Source of the DNA: an uncultured Flavobacteriales bacterium
Lineage (GTDB): Bacteria > Bacteroidota > Bacteroidia > Flavobacteriales_G > Salibacteraceae
Direction: 5' to 3'
Assembly: GCA_937899835.1 (NCBI GenBank)
Contig: CALCCE010000010.1
Location: forward strand, 49,207-113,206
Length of the DNA stretch: 64,000 nucleotides
A program made the translations under genes and the position numbers. Of this stretch, positions 42,807 to 51,299 are shown piece after piece (within the stretch, counting starts at the first letter, position 1; each line of letters starts with the position of its first letter). The notes under the pieces were generated by a model. The model was not told the origin of the DNA and searched no databases. It saw nothing but the letters and a program-made list of their open reading frames with translations.

Positions 42807-43478
42807 GGGTTTTGAACTTTGGACCGGGTGCATAGGAGCAATACTTTTCGGCAATTGCCAAAAAGCCCTTGCCATCAGCAGGTTCATCACCAAATGGTTG
42901 ATGTTATGAAAAAAGTAAAACTTCCAGAGGCTCAATTCTGGATCGTGGTAGATGGCTCGGGCTACGCTGTAGAACAAAAGGTTGCCGGAGAAATACCAGA
43001 TCAACCCGGCCACCAGCGAAAAATTAGCCGAGGCCATTTCGCGGAAACGCATCGGATCGCGGTAAATCCAAACAAAGTAAACTAGAGCATACAGCACAAT
43101 GATCGCACTTTCCATCACTTGCACGTTGCCCAACACCTGGATAGGCTCACCCGAAAATACGCGGGTGGCCACCAGATAGCTGAGAAATAAAAGGGCAGCA
43201 ATACCAATAGAAAATCGAATAATGGGATGGGGCAGGAGATAATAAAAACACAAGGCCAACAAGAGCAGCTCTCCGGTACCGTAGATTCCCCAAAACCACA
43301 AATTGGGCACGTTGAGAAAATACAAGGTAATGGTAAAAGCATCCGAAAGCAGTGAGTACACGAGGTAAATCGTGAGTACCCGATATGCCATCGGTGCTTT
43401 GCGAAAGCGAACCACCCCAAGTGCTAAAGGCAACAATAGCGACACGGGGAAAAGCAATAACCAGTTGGCCGGATTCAC
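42804..43478 (-). CDS. Seven-helix membrane protein, unknown
   Basis: A 224-residue integral membrane protein with about seven hydrophobic helices and very short loops, beginning at a GTG. The spacing recalls 7TM sensor modules that stand before kinases or cyclases, here as a separate polypeptide. It ends 27 bases before the REC-cyclase start on the same strand and could be its membrane partner, although the intervening -7 element suggests separate transcription. Family not recognised. Confidence 0.65.
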   Translation of the reverse strand: MNPANWLLLFPVSLLLPLALGVVRFRKAPMAYRVLTIYLVYSLLSDAFTITLYFLNVPNLWFWGIYGTGELLLLALCFYYLLPHPIIRFSIGIAALLFLSYLVATRVFSGEPIQVLGNVQVMESAIIVLYALVYFVWIYRDPMRFREMASANFSLVAGLIWYFSGNLLFYSVARAIYHDPELSLWKFYFFHNINHLVMNLLMARAFWQLPKSIAPMHPVQSSKP

Positions 43479-43488
43479 CCGTTTCTAC

Positions 43489-43800
43489 TTAAGAGTTAAG
43501 CGGATTGGAGTTGCCACAGGCATCAGGGCAAGGGATGGAAAGGTCGGCAATGGTACCATCTACCTGATCGTTTTCGTCGGCCGCCGATCCCACCAAAAGC
43601 AACTGTTTTTTGCCATGTTCATCAAGCGCATAGTACATCCTGATGCCCTCGCAACCCGGCTGTGCGAGAATACGTTCTATAATTTCCCGTCCAAAAAAAT
43701 GGGCCAATGTTTCACCAGGGTTAGCCGTTCGGTAGTTGGATGTCCAGCCGCTTGCCGTCTCCAAAGGAATGGATGCTCCTTCTGTTCCGTTAAATGCCAT
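43489..43800 (-). CDS. Small conserved soluble protein, unknown
   Basis: A 103-residue protein, 10 bases upstream of the seven-helix gene on the same strand. It contains SGWTSNYRTANPGETLAHFFGREIIERIL, CEGIRMYYALDEHGKKQLLLVG and a C-terminal CPDACGNSNPLN motif. I believe this type occurs widely in Bacteroidota genomes, but no function is known to me. No signal peptide. The CxxxC-like end could bind a metal. Confidence 0.65.
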   Translation of the reverse strand: MAFNGTEGASIPLETASGWTSNYRTANPGETLAHFFGREIIERILAQPGCEGIRMYYALDEHGKKQLLLVGSAADENDQVDGTIADLSIPCPDACGNSNPLNS

Positions 43801-44024
43801 AAATCGAATTTTAATTGTGAATAATGGGTTGAAAATTAGCCCTCAATTTAGTACTGTTAAAATGATGTAGCGTCTCGATGATTCAATTTTTTCTGCACAT
43901 TAGGATATTTTAGGTGTTTATTGGGATTTTATTCAGGTACATTTACTTAAGCACAAGTGATATTCAATAATCGGGTAGAAGTTGCTGTATTCGAAAATTT
44001 GTGTCCAAGGCCCTCTCCATTTGC

Positions 44025-44032
44025 TACATTCG
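44025..44032 (+). promoter_or_regulatory. Leaderless-type -7 element of the AcpH gene
   Basis: TACATTCG (one mismatch) ends 4 bases before the GTG at 44037. Confidence 0.5.
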
Positions 44033-44036
44033 TAGG

Positions 44037-44621
44037 GTGAACTACCTGGCGCACCTGTATTTATCGGGCAATTCCGAAGAGCTACTGATTGGCAACTTTA
44101 TTGGCGATGCGGTAAAAGGAAACGACCTCTCCAACTATTCACCAGAAATTCAAGAAGGCATTCGCCTTCATCGCTCCATCGATGCTTATACCGATCAGCA
44201 TCCTATGGCATTGCGCAGCAAAAAGCGCTTGCAACCAATGCTGCGCAAATATGCCGGTGTTGTAGCCGATATTTTCTACGACTACATCCTGGCCCGGCAT
44301 TGGTCGCGCTACCATGAGGAAAGTTTGAGGAAGTATGTGGACCGGGTGTATGCCATATTGCAACACCGGGAACAAGATATGCCTTACCGGGCCCAAAGAT
44401 TTCTGAGCTATTTGCTGCACTACGACATGTTGTATCACTACCAGTCGGCCCAAGGCATCGATCGGGTGTTGAAGGGCATGGCACAAAGGGCCCGCTTCGA
44501 ATCTGGCATGGAGAACGCTGTGCAGCTGCTGCCCGAACATTTAGAAGGCTTAGAATCCGACTTTTTTGAGTTTTTCCCGGATTTGGAGCACCACGTTCGT
44601 CAACACCTCGAACGATCATGA
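44037..44621 (+). CDS. Acyl carrier protein phosphodiesterase-like (DUF479/AcpH)
   Basis: A 194-residue protein of the AcpH (DUF479) family, HD-like metal phosphodiesterases that remove 4'-phosphopantetheine from acyl carrier protein. The opening MNYLAHLYLSG is the family start, which fixes the GTG at 44037 over the upstream GTG at 44001. GNFIGDAVKG and GIRLHRSIDAYTDQHP (R-x-D-x-x-T-D-x-H) follow, then DIFYDYILARHWS. The last four bases overlap the MnmD start, so the two genes are coupled. The family link is firm; the reaction is inferred from Escherichia coli AcpH. Confidence 0.88.
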   Translation: MNYLAHLYLSGNSEELLIGNFIGDAVKGNDLSNYSPEIQEGIRLHRSIDAYTDQHPMALRSKKRLQPMLRKYAGVVADIFYDYILARHWSRYHEESLRKYVDRVYAILQHREQDMPYRAQRFLSYLLHYDMLYHYQSAQGIDRVLKGMAQRARFESGMENAVQLLPEHLEGLESDFFEFFPDLEHHVRQHLERS

Positions 44622-45274
44622 AACGACAAATCGTTACTACTTCTGATGGGTCGCACTCCCTCTATGTGCCTGAATTGGACGAACACTACCATTCTACTCA
44701 TGGTGCTGTGCAGGAGGCCCGGCACGTTTTCATTGCAATGGGCTTAGATTATTTTCCTGCCGACCAAGACTTGCGCCTGTTAGAAGTTGGGCTGGGTACC
44801 GGACTCAACCTTTGGTTGACACTTATGGCGAGTGCGCAGCGAAAAGGAAAAATTCATTATCACGGAATAGAGGCATTTCCTTTGACCTTGGAGGAGGCGC
44901 AAGCCCTCAACTATCCCGAAGTACTGCAACAACCCCGAGAAATATTTCTGCAACTGCACGCTACAGCTTGGGAAACTCCTGTAGACCTGGCCCCCCAATT
45001 GGAATTGCTAAAGCAAAAAGCCTTGTTACAAGATGTAGAGTTCACCCAAACTTACGACATCGTTTATTTTGATGCTTTTGCGCCCAACCGGCAGCCCGAA
45101 ATGTGGAAAATGGCCATGTTGCAAAAGATGTGTGAAGCCCTCAAACCCGGCGGAGTTTGGGTGACCTATTGTGCCAAAGGACAGCTTAGGAGAGACCTGA
45201 AAGCCCTTGGTCTTCAGGTGGAACGTTTGCCCGGCCCACCCGGTAAACGCGAAATGATTCGGGCTACGAAATAG
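44618..45274 (+). CDS. mnmD: tRNA 5-methylaminomethyl-2-thiouridine methyltransferase MnmD
   Basis: A 218-residue SAM-dependent methyltransferase corresponding to the N-terminal domain of MnmC without the FAD oxidase. It carries TTHGAVQEARHVFIAMGLDY-like opening (DGSHSLY and YHSTHGAVQEARHVF), the SAM motif LEVGLGTGLN at about 49, and IVYFDAFAPNRQPEMW at about 148. It closes with the PGGVWVTYCAKGQLRRDL segment. It makes mnm5s2U at the tRNA wobble base in organisms with a separate MnmD. It overlaps the AcpH stop. Confidence 0.92.
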   Translation: MKRQIVTTSDGSHSLYVPELDEHYHSTHGAVQEARHVFIAMGLDYFPADQDLRLLEVGLGTGLNLWLTLMASAQRKGKIHYHGIEAFPLTLEEAQALNYPEVLQQPREIFLQLHATAWETPVDLAPQLELLKQKALLQDVEFTQTYDIVYFDAFAPNRQPEMWKMAMLQKMCEALKPGGVWVTYCAKGQLRRDLKALGLQVERLPGPPGKREMIRATK

Positions 45275-45517
45275 TAGAAAAACCGTTAATCGTTTGAGAA
45301 TATATAGTGGTCCATCGAAACAAGGCATTGGTAGATTTGTGCCCGGTTCTCCCTTTTCACTTCCTTATATTTGGAGTGTATTCGTAAGAAATTGCTTTTC
45401 TAAACGTTTTTGCTGGATTTAGATAGCTTCATTTTTTACGAAGGAATTCGGAACTTTTTTAGGTCTTATTCGTAAAAGGTCAATCCTCTTACTGCTGGTT
45501 CGTTATTTAGACATTCT

Positions 45518-45934
45518 ATGCCCAAAGTCGAAAAGGTATTAATTGTGGACGATGATCCCACCAACAACTTTATTTGTACCAAGATCATCTCCATCGCCAA
45601 TTTTGCAAAAGACGTACACGGATGCTTGAGTGCTGCCGAAGCTCTGGAATATTTAAAGGAACGCATGCAAGATGCCAATTTACTTCCTGATCTTATTTTC
45701 CTGGACATCAACATGCCCATTATGAACGGGTGGAAATTTCTCGACGAATACCAAAAGCTTTTGCCGGGGTTCGACAAGAAGATTGTGTTGTTTATGCTTT
45801 CTTCCTCTGTCCATAAGGAAGACATTCGCAGGGCACGGGGCTATGAGGAAGTAGCCGATTATGTTTCGAAGCCCCTTACGGTGGACACCTTGAAAATGAT
45901 CGACTCCAACTATTTTCAGGAGCACGAAGTGTAA
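45518..45934 (+). CDS. Single-domain response regulator
   Basis: A 138-residue receiver-only protein: acidic pocket DDD at 11-13, D63 in FLDINMPIMNGWKF, the S/T switch in MLSSSVHKED and K in YVSKPL. No output domain. Such proteins shuttle phosphate or inhibit partners by binding. Its kinase is not adjacent. It is isolated by 243 non-coding bases upstream and 31 downstream. Confidence 0.92.
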   Translation: MPKVEKVLIVDDDPTNNFICTKIISIANFAKDVHGCLSAAEALEYLKERMQDANLLPDLIFLDINMPIMNGWKFLDEYQKLLPGFDKKIVLFMLSSSVHKEDIRRARGYEEVADYVSKPLTVDTLKMIDSNYFQEHEV

Positions 45935-45965
45935 TTCCACCACTTCATTTCTTCCTACTTACAAT

Positions 45966-46424
45966 TTGATTGCCAAAGACTTTCCGTTCAATGTGCGCGT
46001 GTATGGCCTTTGGATCAGCGCCAGCCGTAAGGTGTTGGTGGTAGACGAGCAATACGGCGATCTTCGTTTTACCAAGTTTCCAGGAGGCGGTTTAGAATTT
46101 GGCGAAGGCACCCGCGACTGCCTCATGCGTGAATGTTTGGAAGAAATGAATACCCGAGTAGAGGTGTTGGCCCACTTCTACACCACCGATTTTTTTCAGG
46201 CCTCTGCTTTTCATTCCGGGCATCAGGTGATGAGTATTTATTATTTGATGCGTCCTCTTGAAGCCCTGCAAATTACCCTTTCCGACATTCCTTTTGGAAA
46301 TGCTTCTCCGGGAGACAGAGGACCCGTAGCCTTTCGTTTGCTCTCCATCGATGGGTTGAAACCTGATCTTTTTCGGTTTCCTATCGATCAATTGATTGCC
46401 ACCAAGCTACACGACCTTTATTAA
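45966..46424 (+). CDS. NUDIX hydrolase
   Basis: A 152-residue pyrophosphohydrolase. The Nudix box is intact except for its last Gly: GGGLEFGEGTRDCLMRECLEEM gives G-x5-E-x7-R-E-x-x-E-E, with N where the final G is usual. This ends a helix and rarely matters for catalysis. The preceding VYGLWISASRKVLVV and FTKFPGGG fit the family. The start is uncertain (TTG at 45966; no ATG nearby), and the substrate cannot be inferred. Confidence 0.87.
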   Translation: MIAKDFPFNVRVYGLWISASRKVLVVDEQYGDLRFTKFPGGGLEFGEGTRDCLMRECLEEMNTRVEVLAHFYTTDFFQASAFHSGHQVMSIYYLMRPLEALQITLSDIPFGNASPGDRGPVAFRLLSIDGLKPDLFRFPIDQLIATKLHDLY

Positions 46425-46441
46425 CCCTACGCAATAGGTAT

Positions 46442-46449
46442 TACTTTTG
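46442..46449 (+). promoter_or_regulatory. Leaderless-type -7 element
   Basis: TACTTTTG ends 5 bases before the ATG at 46455 and overlaps an in-frame GTG at 46449 that would otherwise be a possible start. Confidence 0.6.
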
Positions 46450-46454
46450 TGGCG

Positions 46455-47564
46455 ATGCAGCAGATCAAAATAGGAATATTGAGTGCTCTTTTTTGGGGTC
46501 TCTTGGGTTCAGCATTGGGCCAACAACAAGTTCCTGATTCTATTGGAGTAGATACCATTGGTCTAAAGAATTTTTTGGTGCTACCCATTGGGTATTACAC
46601 TCCCGAAACCCGCATTGCCGGTGGCTTTTCTATTGGTGGAGTCTATCGTCCAGTAGGAGCTTCGCTTCGGGAGCGTCCCAGCTCGGTCAATCTCATTGCG
46701 ACTTACACTCAAAACCGTCAAATCATCTTTTTCTTGCCTTTCTCGCTTAGCTTGCAAAGTGGCGACTACCTAGTGAATGGTGAACTTTCTTATTACCGCT
46801 ACCCCTACTTTTTCAATGGTATTGGCCAATTGGAAGAAGCACTGCCCGATGAAGGTTATACTGCTCGTTTTCCCCGGTTCAAAGCCTCGGGCTTGCGTAG
46901 GGTCAAAGGCAACTTTTATTTGGGTGGCCAATACTGGTTTCAGGATACCAAAATGTTAGAAATTGAAGATGGAGGAGCGTTGGACGTGGGGGAAGTTCCG
47001 GGTAGTGAGGGCAGTAGGGTAGGTGGTTTAGGACCAGTTATTTTGTGGGACAAGCGCGACAACTTTTTTGCGGCACGCAGTGGATTTTACCTTAACCTTT
47101 CCATGCGGCTGAATGCTAACTGGCTCGGGAGTAACTTCGATTATCAAGACTATCTTTTTGATGCCCGCAAGTATTTTTCGCTTGGTAAGGGGCATACGCT
47201 GGCCTGGCAAGGACTGGCGAATTTTATGTTTGGTGACGTACCTTTTAACCGAATGGCCATGTTGGGCGGAGATCAACAAATGCGCGGGTATCGCCGGGGT
47301 ATTTTTCGCGATAAAAAGATGATGACTTCCCAGGTAGAATACCGCAGCGCCCTTTGGCGAAACCGGGTTGGCTTCGCCTTGTTTGGTGGTTTAGGCAGTG
47401 TCGGGGAGGAGACGGAAGATTTTGCCTTCAATCGAATGGTGCCTTCTTATGGAGGAGGTTTGCGATTCGCGTTACTTCCCGAGCAGCGTATCCATGTACG
47501 AATGGACATGGGCTGGGGCGCAGAAGGTAATGCCTTCTACCTGCGCGTGAATGAAGCGTTCTAA
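46455..47564 (+). CDS. Omp85/BamA-type surface antigen barrel protein
   Basis: A 369-residue exported protein (signal peptide about 1-22, ending ALGQ). It matches the C-terminal barrel of BamA/TamA: the conserved RGFYR-like turn appears as QMRGYRRGIFRDKKMM at about 275, near GGLRFALLPEQRIHVRMDMGWG and a final Phe. No POTRA domains are present, so it is probably a solo surface antigen (bacterial surface antigen / D15-like) rather than the assembly machine. Short secreted barrels of this type are common in Bacteroidota. Function unknown. Confidence 0.8.
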   Translation: MQQIKIGILSALFWGLLGSALGQQQVPDSIGVDTIGLKNFLVLPIGYYTPETRIAGGFSIGGVYRPVGASLRERPSSVNLIATYTQNRQIIFFLPFSLSLQSGDYLVNGELSYYRYPYFFNGIGQLEEALPDEGYTARFPRFKASGLRRVKGNFYLGGQYWFQDTKMLEIEDGGALDVGEVPGSEGSRVGGLGPVILWDKRDNFFAARSGFYLNLSMRLNANWLGSNFDYQDYLFDARKYFSLGKGHTLAWQGLANFMFGDVPFNRMAMLGGDQQMRGYRRGIFRDKKMMTSQVEYRSALWRNRVGFALFGGLGSVGEETEDFAFNRMVPSYGGGLRFALLPEQRIHVRMDMGWGAEGNAFYLRVNEAF

Positions 47565-47574
47565 ATACTGACTC

Positions 47575-48153
47575 TCAATCTACCGGCATCCCCAATCTGC
47601 GGGCGACTAAATGCTCAATTTTTTCAAACAGTTGCCGTGGCTGAAAAGTGCGCCAACCCACTTCATTGAGTTTGCCACCCATAACGAAGTATTGGTCGAT
47701 GTTTTCGCGCTGAAAATCTTCCATCACATGATCTCTGAAATTGAGTAGCGCAATCCAACCGTCTTCCACTTCCTCAAACCACTCCTCGTAGTAGCTGTCG
47801 TCCGAAGGGTGAAAGTTCAGCACGTTTTCACCAATGAGAATGTATTTGTAGATGCCCGATTCCAACATCATATCGACAACATTGCGTTTCAGCATCATAA
47901 TGTCGTTGTACAGGCAATCGTTCCACTCCCCGATAAACTCTAAAACAGCGTAACCGTCATCGTAGTCGGCGAAGAGCACTTTCATGAAAAGGGTAGGGGA
48001 GTCGATGTTGTCCCATTGAGGGTGGATATAGTGATCGTAAATGCGATCCGTAAACTCAAATTCGGAGTATTCTCTTCCGAAAAATGGGCTCAGTTCGTCT
48101 TCCTCAGCGGTGTAGAGGTTGCGCCAGTTGAAATAAGGCTCTAATTGATGCAA
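47575..48153 (-). CDS. Conserved soluble protein, unknown
   Basis: A 192-residue cytoplasmic protein beginning at a TTG. Content such as YFNWRNLYTAEEDELSPFFGREYSEFEF, WDNIDSPTLFMKVLFADYDDGYAVLEFIGEWNDCLYNDI and YILIGENVLNFHPSDDSYYEEW suggests a compact alpha/beta protein. I believe it is widespread in Bacteroidota, but no function is known to me. It converges on the barrel gene after 10 bases. Confidence 0.68.
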   Translation of the reverse strand: MHQLEPYFNWRNLYTAEEDELSPFFGREYSEFEFTDRIYDHYIHPQWDNIDSPTLFMKVLFADYDDGYAVLEFIGEWNDCLYNDIMMLKRNVVDMMLESGIYKYILIGENVLNFHPSDDSYYEEWFEEVEDGWIALLNFRDHVMEDFQRENIDQYFVMGGKLNEVGWRTFQPRQLFEKIEHLVARRLGMPVD

Positions 48154-48274
48154 AGAGGCGTTTTTAGTGCGGATGAATGGAATATGGTATTACCAATATT
48201 TAACGCACGTAACCGGTCTCCTGTTTTCCAGGAATTCAACTTTTTTGGAGATAATTTTGCGCTTTTAAATGCGG

Positions 48275-48706
48275 TTAGGAATTGCTCTCCCATCGAAATT
48301 GAAACTTTTCCCAGAGGTATTGTGGTGTAACCGGATGACTGGCGTAACTGAGGTAAATACCGTAAGCCCCTAAGTAGCAAGTCAGTCCCAGCTTCAAGAA
48401 GATTCCGGCAGTGCGGTATTTTGCGCTAAATCCACCCTTCAGAAAGTCCCTTCGCACAAACCAGGGATAAATAAACAAAGCTCCGAAAAAGTAGTAAAGC
48501 TTTTCCAGTGATGAGAGGGAAGCACGGTGCTTTTCCATTACGACCAACTCTTCCAGAAAATCATCTTCTTCGATGCCCCTGGAGTTGATTTCTGCATAAG
48601 CTGCAGCTACCGCTTCCGACTGGTAATGCTCTTTTTGACGAACTACGAAAAAGAGCTCTGCATCGGTCAAATCTGCCATTTTTTCACTGAACTTATTCAT
48701 GCTCAT
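48275..48706 (-). CDS. Two-helix membrane protein, unknown
   Basis: A 143-residue protein with a soluble N-terminal half (about 1-65: FSEKMADLTDAELFFVVRQKEHYQSEAVAAAY) and two helices (about 68-84 and 102-122). The first half is reminiscent of cytoplasmic tails found in DUF-type membrane proteins. No family recognised. Confidence 0.6.
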   Translation of the reverse strand: MSMNKFSEKMADLTDAELFFVVRQKEHYQSEAVAAAYAEINSRGIEEDDFLEELVVMEKHRASLSSLEKLYYFFGALFIYPWFVRRDFLKGGFSAKYRTAGIFLKLGLTCYLGAYGIYLSYASHPVTPQYLWEKFQFRWESNS

Positions 48707-48803
48707 TGGTTAATAACTCTTGGAACCCTAAAAGTGAGGTTGGAAGAATGATTGTACCTTCAATTCATTTCTATACCCCAAGTTTAATTAATAATGTAAA
48801 ATT

Positions 48804-49646
48804 ATGAAGCGCAAAATTATTACTTGCAGTCTGGCAATCGGCCTCTGCTTTGGCCTTAGCGCCCAGGATATGGTCTCCAAGAAAGGAGTAAGTATCCTTC
48901 CCGAATCAGGAGACATTGGATTGGGAGCCGATGCTACCCCGTTGTTGGATTACGTTGGTAATGCCTTCAATTTCAACGACAACAACTCTGTAAACTCGGC
49001 TTTTCGGACCAATGATCAGTCGATTTTCCTAAAGTATTTTCAAGATGAGTCTACGGCTATCCGGGCGCGCATTCGTGTTGGGTTAGACAACACGGCTACC
49101 AACAATTTTGTGGTACAAGATGAGCAATCCGATCCTACCGTTACTGTAGAAGACAAGCGCAGGGTTCGGAATACCAACATTGTGATTGGAGCAGGTTTGG
49201 AAAAACGGCGTGGTTCTGGTCGTTTGCAAGGCTTCTACGGAGGTGAATTTTTCCTCGCGCTTAGTGGAGGTAGCACCACTTTTGAGTATGGCAACACCTT
49301 CAATCAAAATAATGTTACGCCTACCTCTACCACCGATTTTGACGCTCAAATTACCGGACCCGCTCCTTCACGGCTCTTGGAAACCTCTAACGGTTCTACT
49401 TTCGGCTTAGGCTTGCGTGGATTTGTGGGTGCAGAATACTTTTTCGCTCCTAAACTCTCCGTCGGAACGGAGTTTGGCTGGGGTTTTGGTTTCAACAGCA
49501 CTGGCGAGGGTGAAACCAAAGTAGAATCATGGGATGCTGGCAACAATGCCATTTCTGAAACTACTACCAAAGTAGCAGGCGGCAGCTCCCTCGATTTGGA
49601 TACCGATAACTTGGGTGGAGCCATCTATGTGATGTTCCACTTCTAA
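48804..49646 (+). CDS. Outer-membrane beta-barrel protein
   Basis: A 280-residue exported protein (signal peptide about 1-21, GLSAQ) with strongly alternating strands and Gly-rich turns: ARIRVGLDNTATNNFVV, VIGAGLEKRRGSGRLQGFYGGEFFLALSGG, FGLGLRGFVGAEYFFAPKLSVGTEFGWGFGF and the closing GGAIYVMFHF with a terminal Phe. An eight-strand OmpX/PorT-like barrel is expected. The acidic surface loops are long. A terminator follows at once. Confidence 0.78.
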   Translation: MKRKIITCSLAIGLCFGLSAQDMVSKKGVSILPESGDIGLGADATPLLDYVGNAFNFNDNNSVNSAFRTNDQSIFLKYFQDESTAIRARIRVGLDNTATNNFVVQDEQSDPTVTVEDKRRVRNTNIVIGAGLEKRRGSGRLQGFYGGEFFLALSGGSTTFEYGNTFNQNNVTPTSTTDFDAQITGPAPSRLLETSNGSTFGLGLRGFVGAEYFFAPKLSVGTEFGWGFGFNSTGEGETKVESWDAGNNAISETTTKVAGGSSLDLDTDNLGGAIYVMFHF

Positions 49647-49668
49647 GAAAGAAATTCGCTTAAGGCGA

Positions 49669-49706
49669 TGAACGCCTTCCGTGCTTCGGCCGGGAGGCGT
49701 TTTTTA
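49669..49706 (+). terminator. Rho-independent terminator of the barrel gene
   Basis: ACGCCTTCC and GGGAGGCGT pair around CTTCGG-type loop bases and end in six T residues, about 25 bases past the stop. Confidence 0.8.
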
Positions 49707-49724
49707 TGTCTTACAATTATCCAA

Positions 49725-50540
49725 TCAGCCCCGACCCAGGTGGGCGTCAATGGCGTTCCGAACACTGCCTTTGGTTTGCAGCAGCGATTTTGCGGCTGCA
49801 TAGTCCAGGCCGGTGCCCTCCATAACCATACGTGTGCCACGGTCTACCAGTTTGTGGTTGCTGAGGTGCATGTCTACCATTTTGTTGCCACGCACCCGGC
49901 CCAAACCGATCATGACAGAAGTAGAGATCATGTTGAGCACCAGTTTTTGAGCTGTACCGGCTTTCATGCGGGTGCTGCCGGTCACAAACTCGGGTCCTAC
50001 TACCACTTCAACAGGATAGTCTGCTGCTTGTGCCAAAGGAGATCCTGGGTTGCAGGTAATACAACCGGTGGTGATGCCGGCCTCCCGGCAACGCTGTAGG
50101 CCGCCTACCACATAAGGAGTAGTGCCGGAAGCTGCAATGCCAACAACTGTATCGGTGGAGTTGATCGAATAGGCTTGGAGGTCTTTCCAACTGCCTTCGG
50201 CATCGTCTTCTGCAAATTCTACTGCTTTACGAATGGCCTCATCTCCACCAGCGATAAGGCCTACCACCAAACCGTGTTCAACACCAAAGGTAGGAGGGCA
50301 TTCCGAAGCATCCACAATGCCCAACCGGCCACTCGTGCCTGCTCCAATGTAGAACAACCGACCACCGTTTTGCATCTTGGGAACAATTTGTTCGATCAAA
50401 GCCTCAATGGCAGGAATTTGCTGGGCTACTGCTTTGGGAACTTCATGATCTTCCTGGTTGATGTTGTGCAACAACTCCGATAGGGGCATGCTTTCCAGCC
50501 CGTCGTATCGAGAAGCGGATTCGGTGACTTTGTCAGCCAT
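49725..50540 (-). CDS. murQ: N-acetylmuramic acid 6-phosphate etherase MurQ
   Basis: A 271-residue SIS-domain enzyme that removes lactate from MurNAc-6-phosphate, feeding recovered wall sugar into GlcNAc-6-phosphate. The family's blocks are all visible: GGRLFYIGAGTSGRLGIVDASECPPTFG, IAGGDEAIRKAVEFAEDD, VVGIAASGTTPYVVGGL, GSTRMKAGTAQKLVLNMISTSVMIGLG and the C-terminal MHLSNHKLVDRG. It is about 25 residues shorter than the E. coli enzyme at the C-terminus. It is third in a run with an E1 dehydrogenase and a barrel protein. No MurNAc kinase or transporter is in the window. Confidence 0.94.
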   Translation of the reverse strand: MADKVTESASRYDGLESMPLSELLHNINQEDHEVPKAVAQQIPAIEALIEQIVPKMQNGGRLFYIGAGTSGRLGIVDASECPPTFGVEHGLVVGLIAGGDEAIRKAVEFAEDDAEGSWKDLQAYSINSTDTVVGIAASGTTPYVVGGLQRCREAGITTGCITCNPGSPLAQAADYPVEVVVGPEFVTGSTRMKAGTAQKLVLNMISTSVMIGLGRVRGNKMVDMHLSNHKLVDRGTRMVMEGTGLDYAAAKSLLQTKGSVRNAIDAHLGRG

Positions 50541-50546
50541 GGTGGG

Positions 50547-51296
50547 TTAGAAGGTCTTGTTGTCGTTTTGAAACTGGCGGTTGAAGTACCAGCCCAATTT
50601 CAAATCAGCAGTGAGGGAGTTGAAACCGGTATTCACCACTTCGTTGATGTTAGCATCCACCGGGATGGCCCGGTTGAGCTGTCGGCGGAAGGTCGGGTGA
50701 AGGCCTAAGATCATGCGCGAACCGATTTGCTGCGTGATACCAGCTCCAAGATTGAGCCCTACATATACCCGGTTGAAAAGGTCGATGTTGCTTTTACCAT
50801 TGGAAGTAACAAAAAGGCCATCAGAGCCTTCTTCCTCGGGCAAGAGGTCTTTTCCATTAACGGTTTGCGCCAGCATGTAGCCGGTAGAAAGACCTCCGGT
50901 TACCATTAAACTCGTGCGTTTTCCTACCCGAAAATGAATGCTCAAATTGGTCGGAACGGTGAGGTATCGCGCTGCTCCAATGATAATGCCTCCGCTGTTG
51001 GTACTTTGTACCAAACCGGCATCATTCTGGATTTCGGTGTTGCGGAATCCTTTGTTGTTGTATTGTAAACCCGTAACTACTGCTAATCCCGGAGACAAAA
51101 ACCCACGGTACTCAATTCCGAAATTGTACGAATATTTTGATCCAAAAATGTCGTTTTGAGCATTTTGACCCCGAAATTGTAGCCATTCATAGGAGGGAGC
51201 AAAAACACCCGTGATCTGGAATTTGTCTTGCGAAAAAGCGGGCGATGCCAACATCCACCCACTCAATAGCAACAGCCATCCGATCCTTCCTAACAT
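50547..51296 (-). CDS. PorT-like outer-membrane barrel protein
   Basis: A 249-residue exported protein (signal peptide about 1-22, ASPAFSQ) with a barrel of the PorT/OMP_b-brl type: SYNFGIEYRGFLSPGLAVVTGLQYNNKGF, RYLTVPTNLSIHFRVGKRTSLMVTGGLSTGYML and DLKLGWYFNRQF near the end. It lies 3 bases after the E1 stop and 6 bases before MurQ, so the three are one transcript. PorT is needed for T9SS assembly, but paralogues with other functions are frequent. Confidence 0.8.
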   Translation of the reverse strand: MLGRIGWLLLLSGWMLASPAFSQDKFQITGVFAPSYEWLQFRGQNAQNDIFGSKYSYNFGIEYRGFLSPGLAVVTGLQYNNKGFRNTEIQNDAGLVQSTNSGGIIIGAARYLTVPTNLSIHFRVGKRTSLMVTGGLSTGYMLAQTVNGKDLLPEEEGSDGLFVTSNGKSNIDLFNRVYVGLNLGAGITQQIGSRMILGLHPTFRRQLNRAIPVDANINEVVNTGFNSLTADLKLGWYFNRQFQNDNKTF

Positions 51297-51299
51297 AGC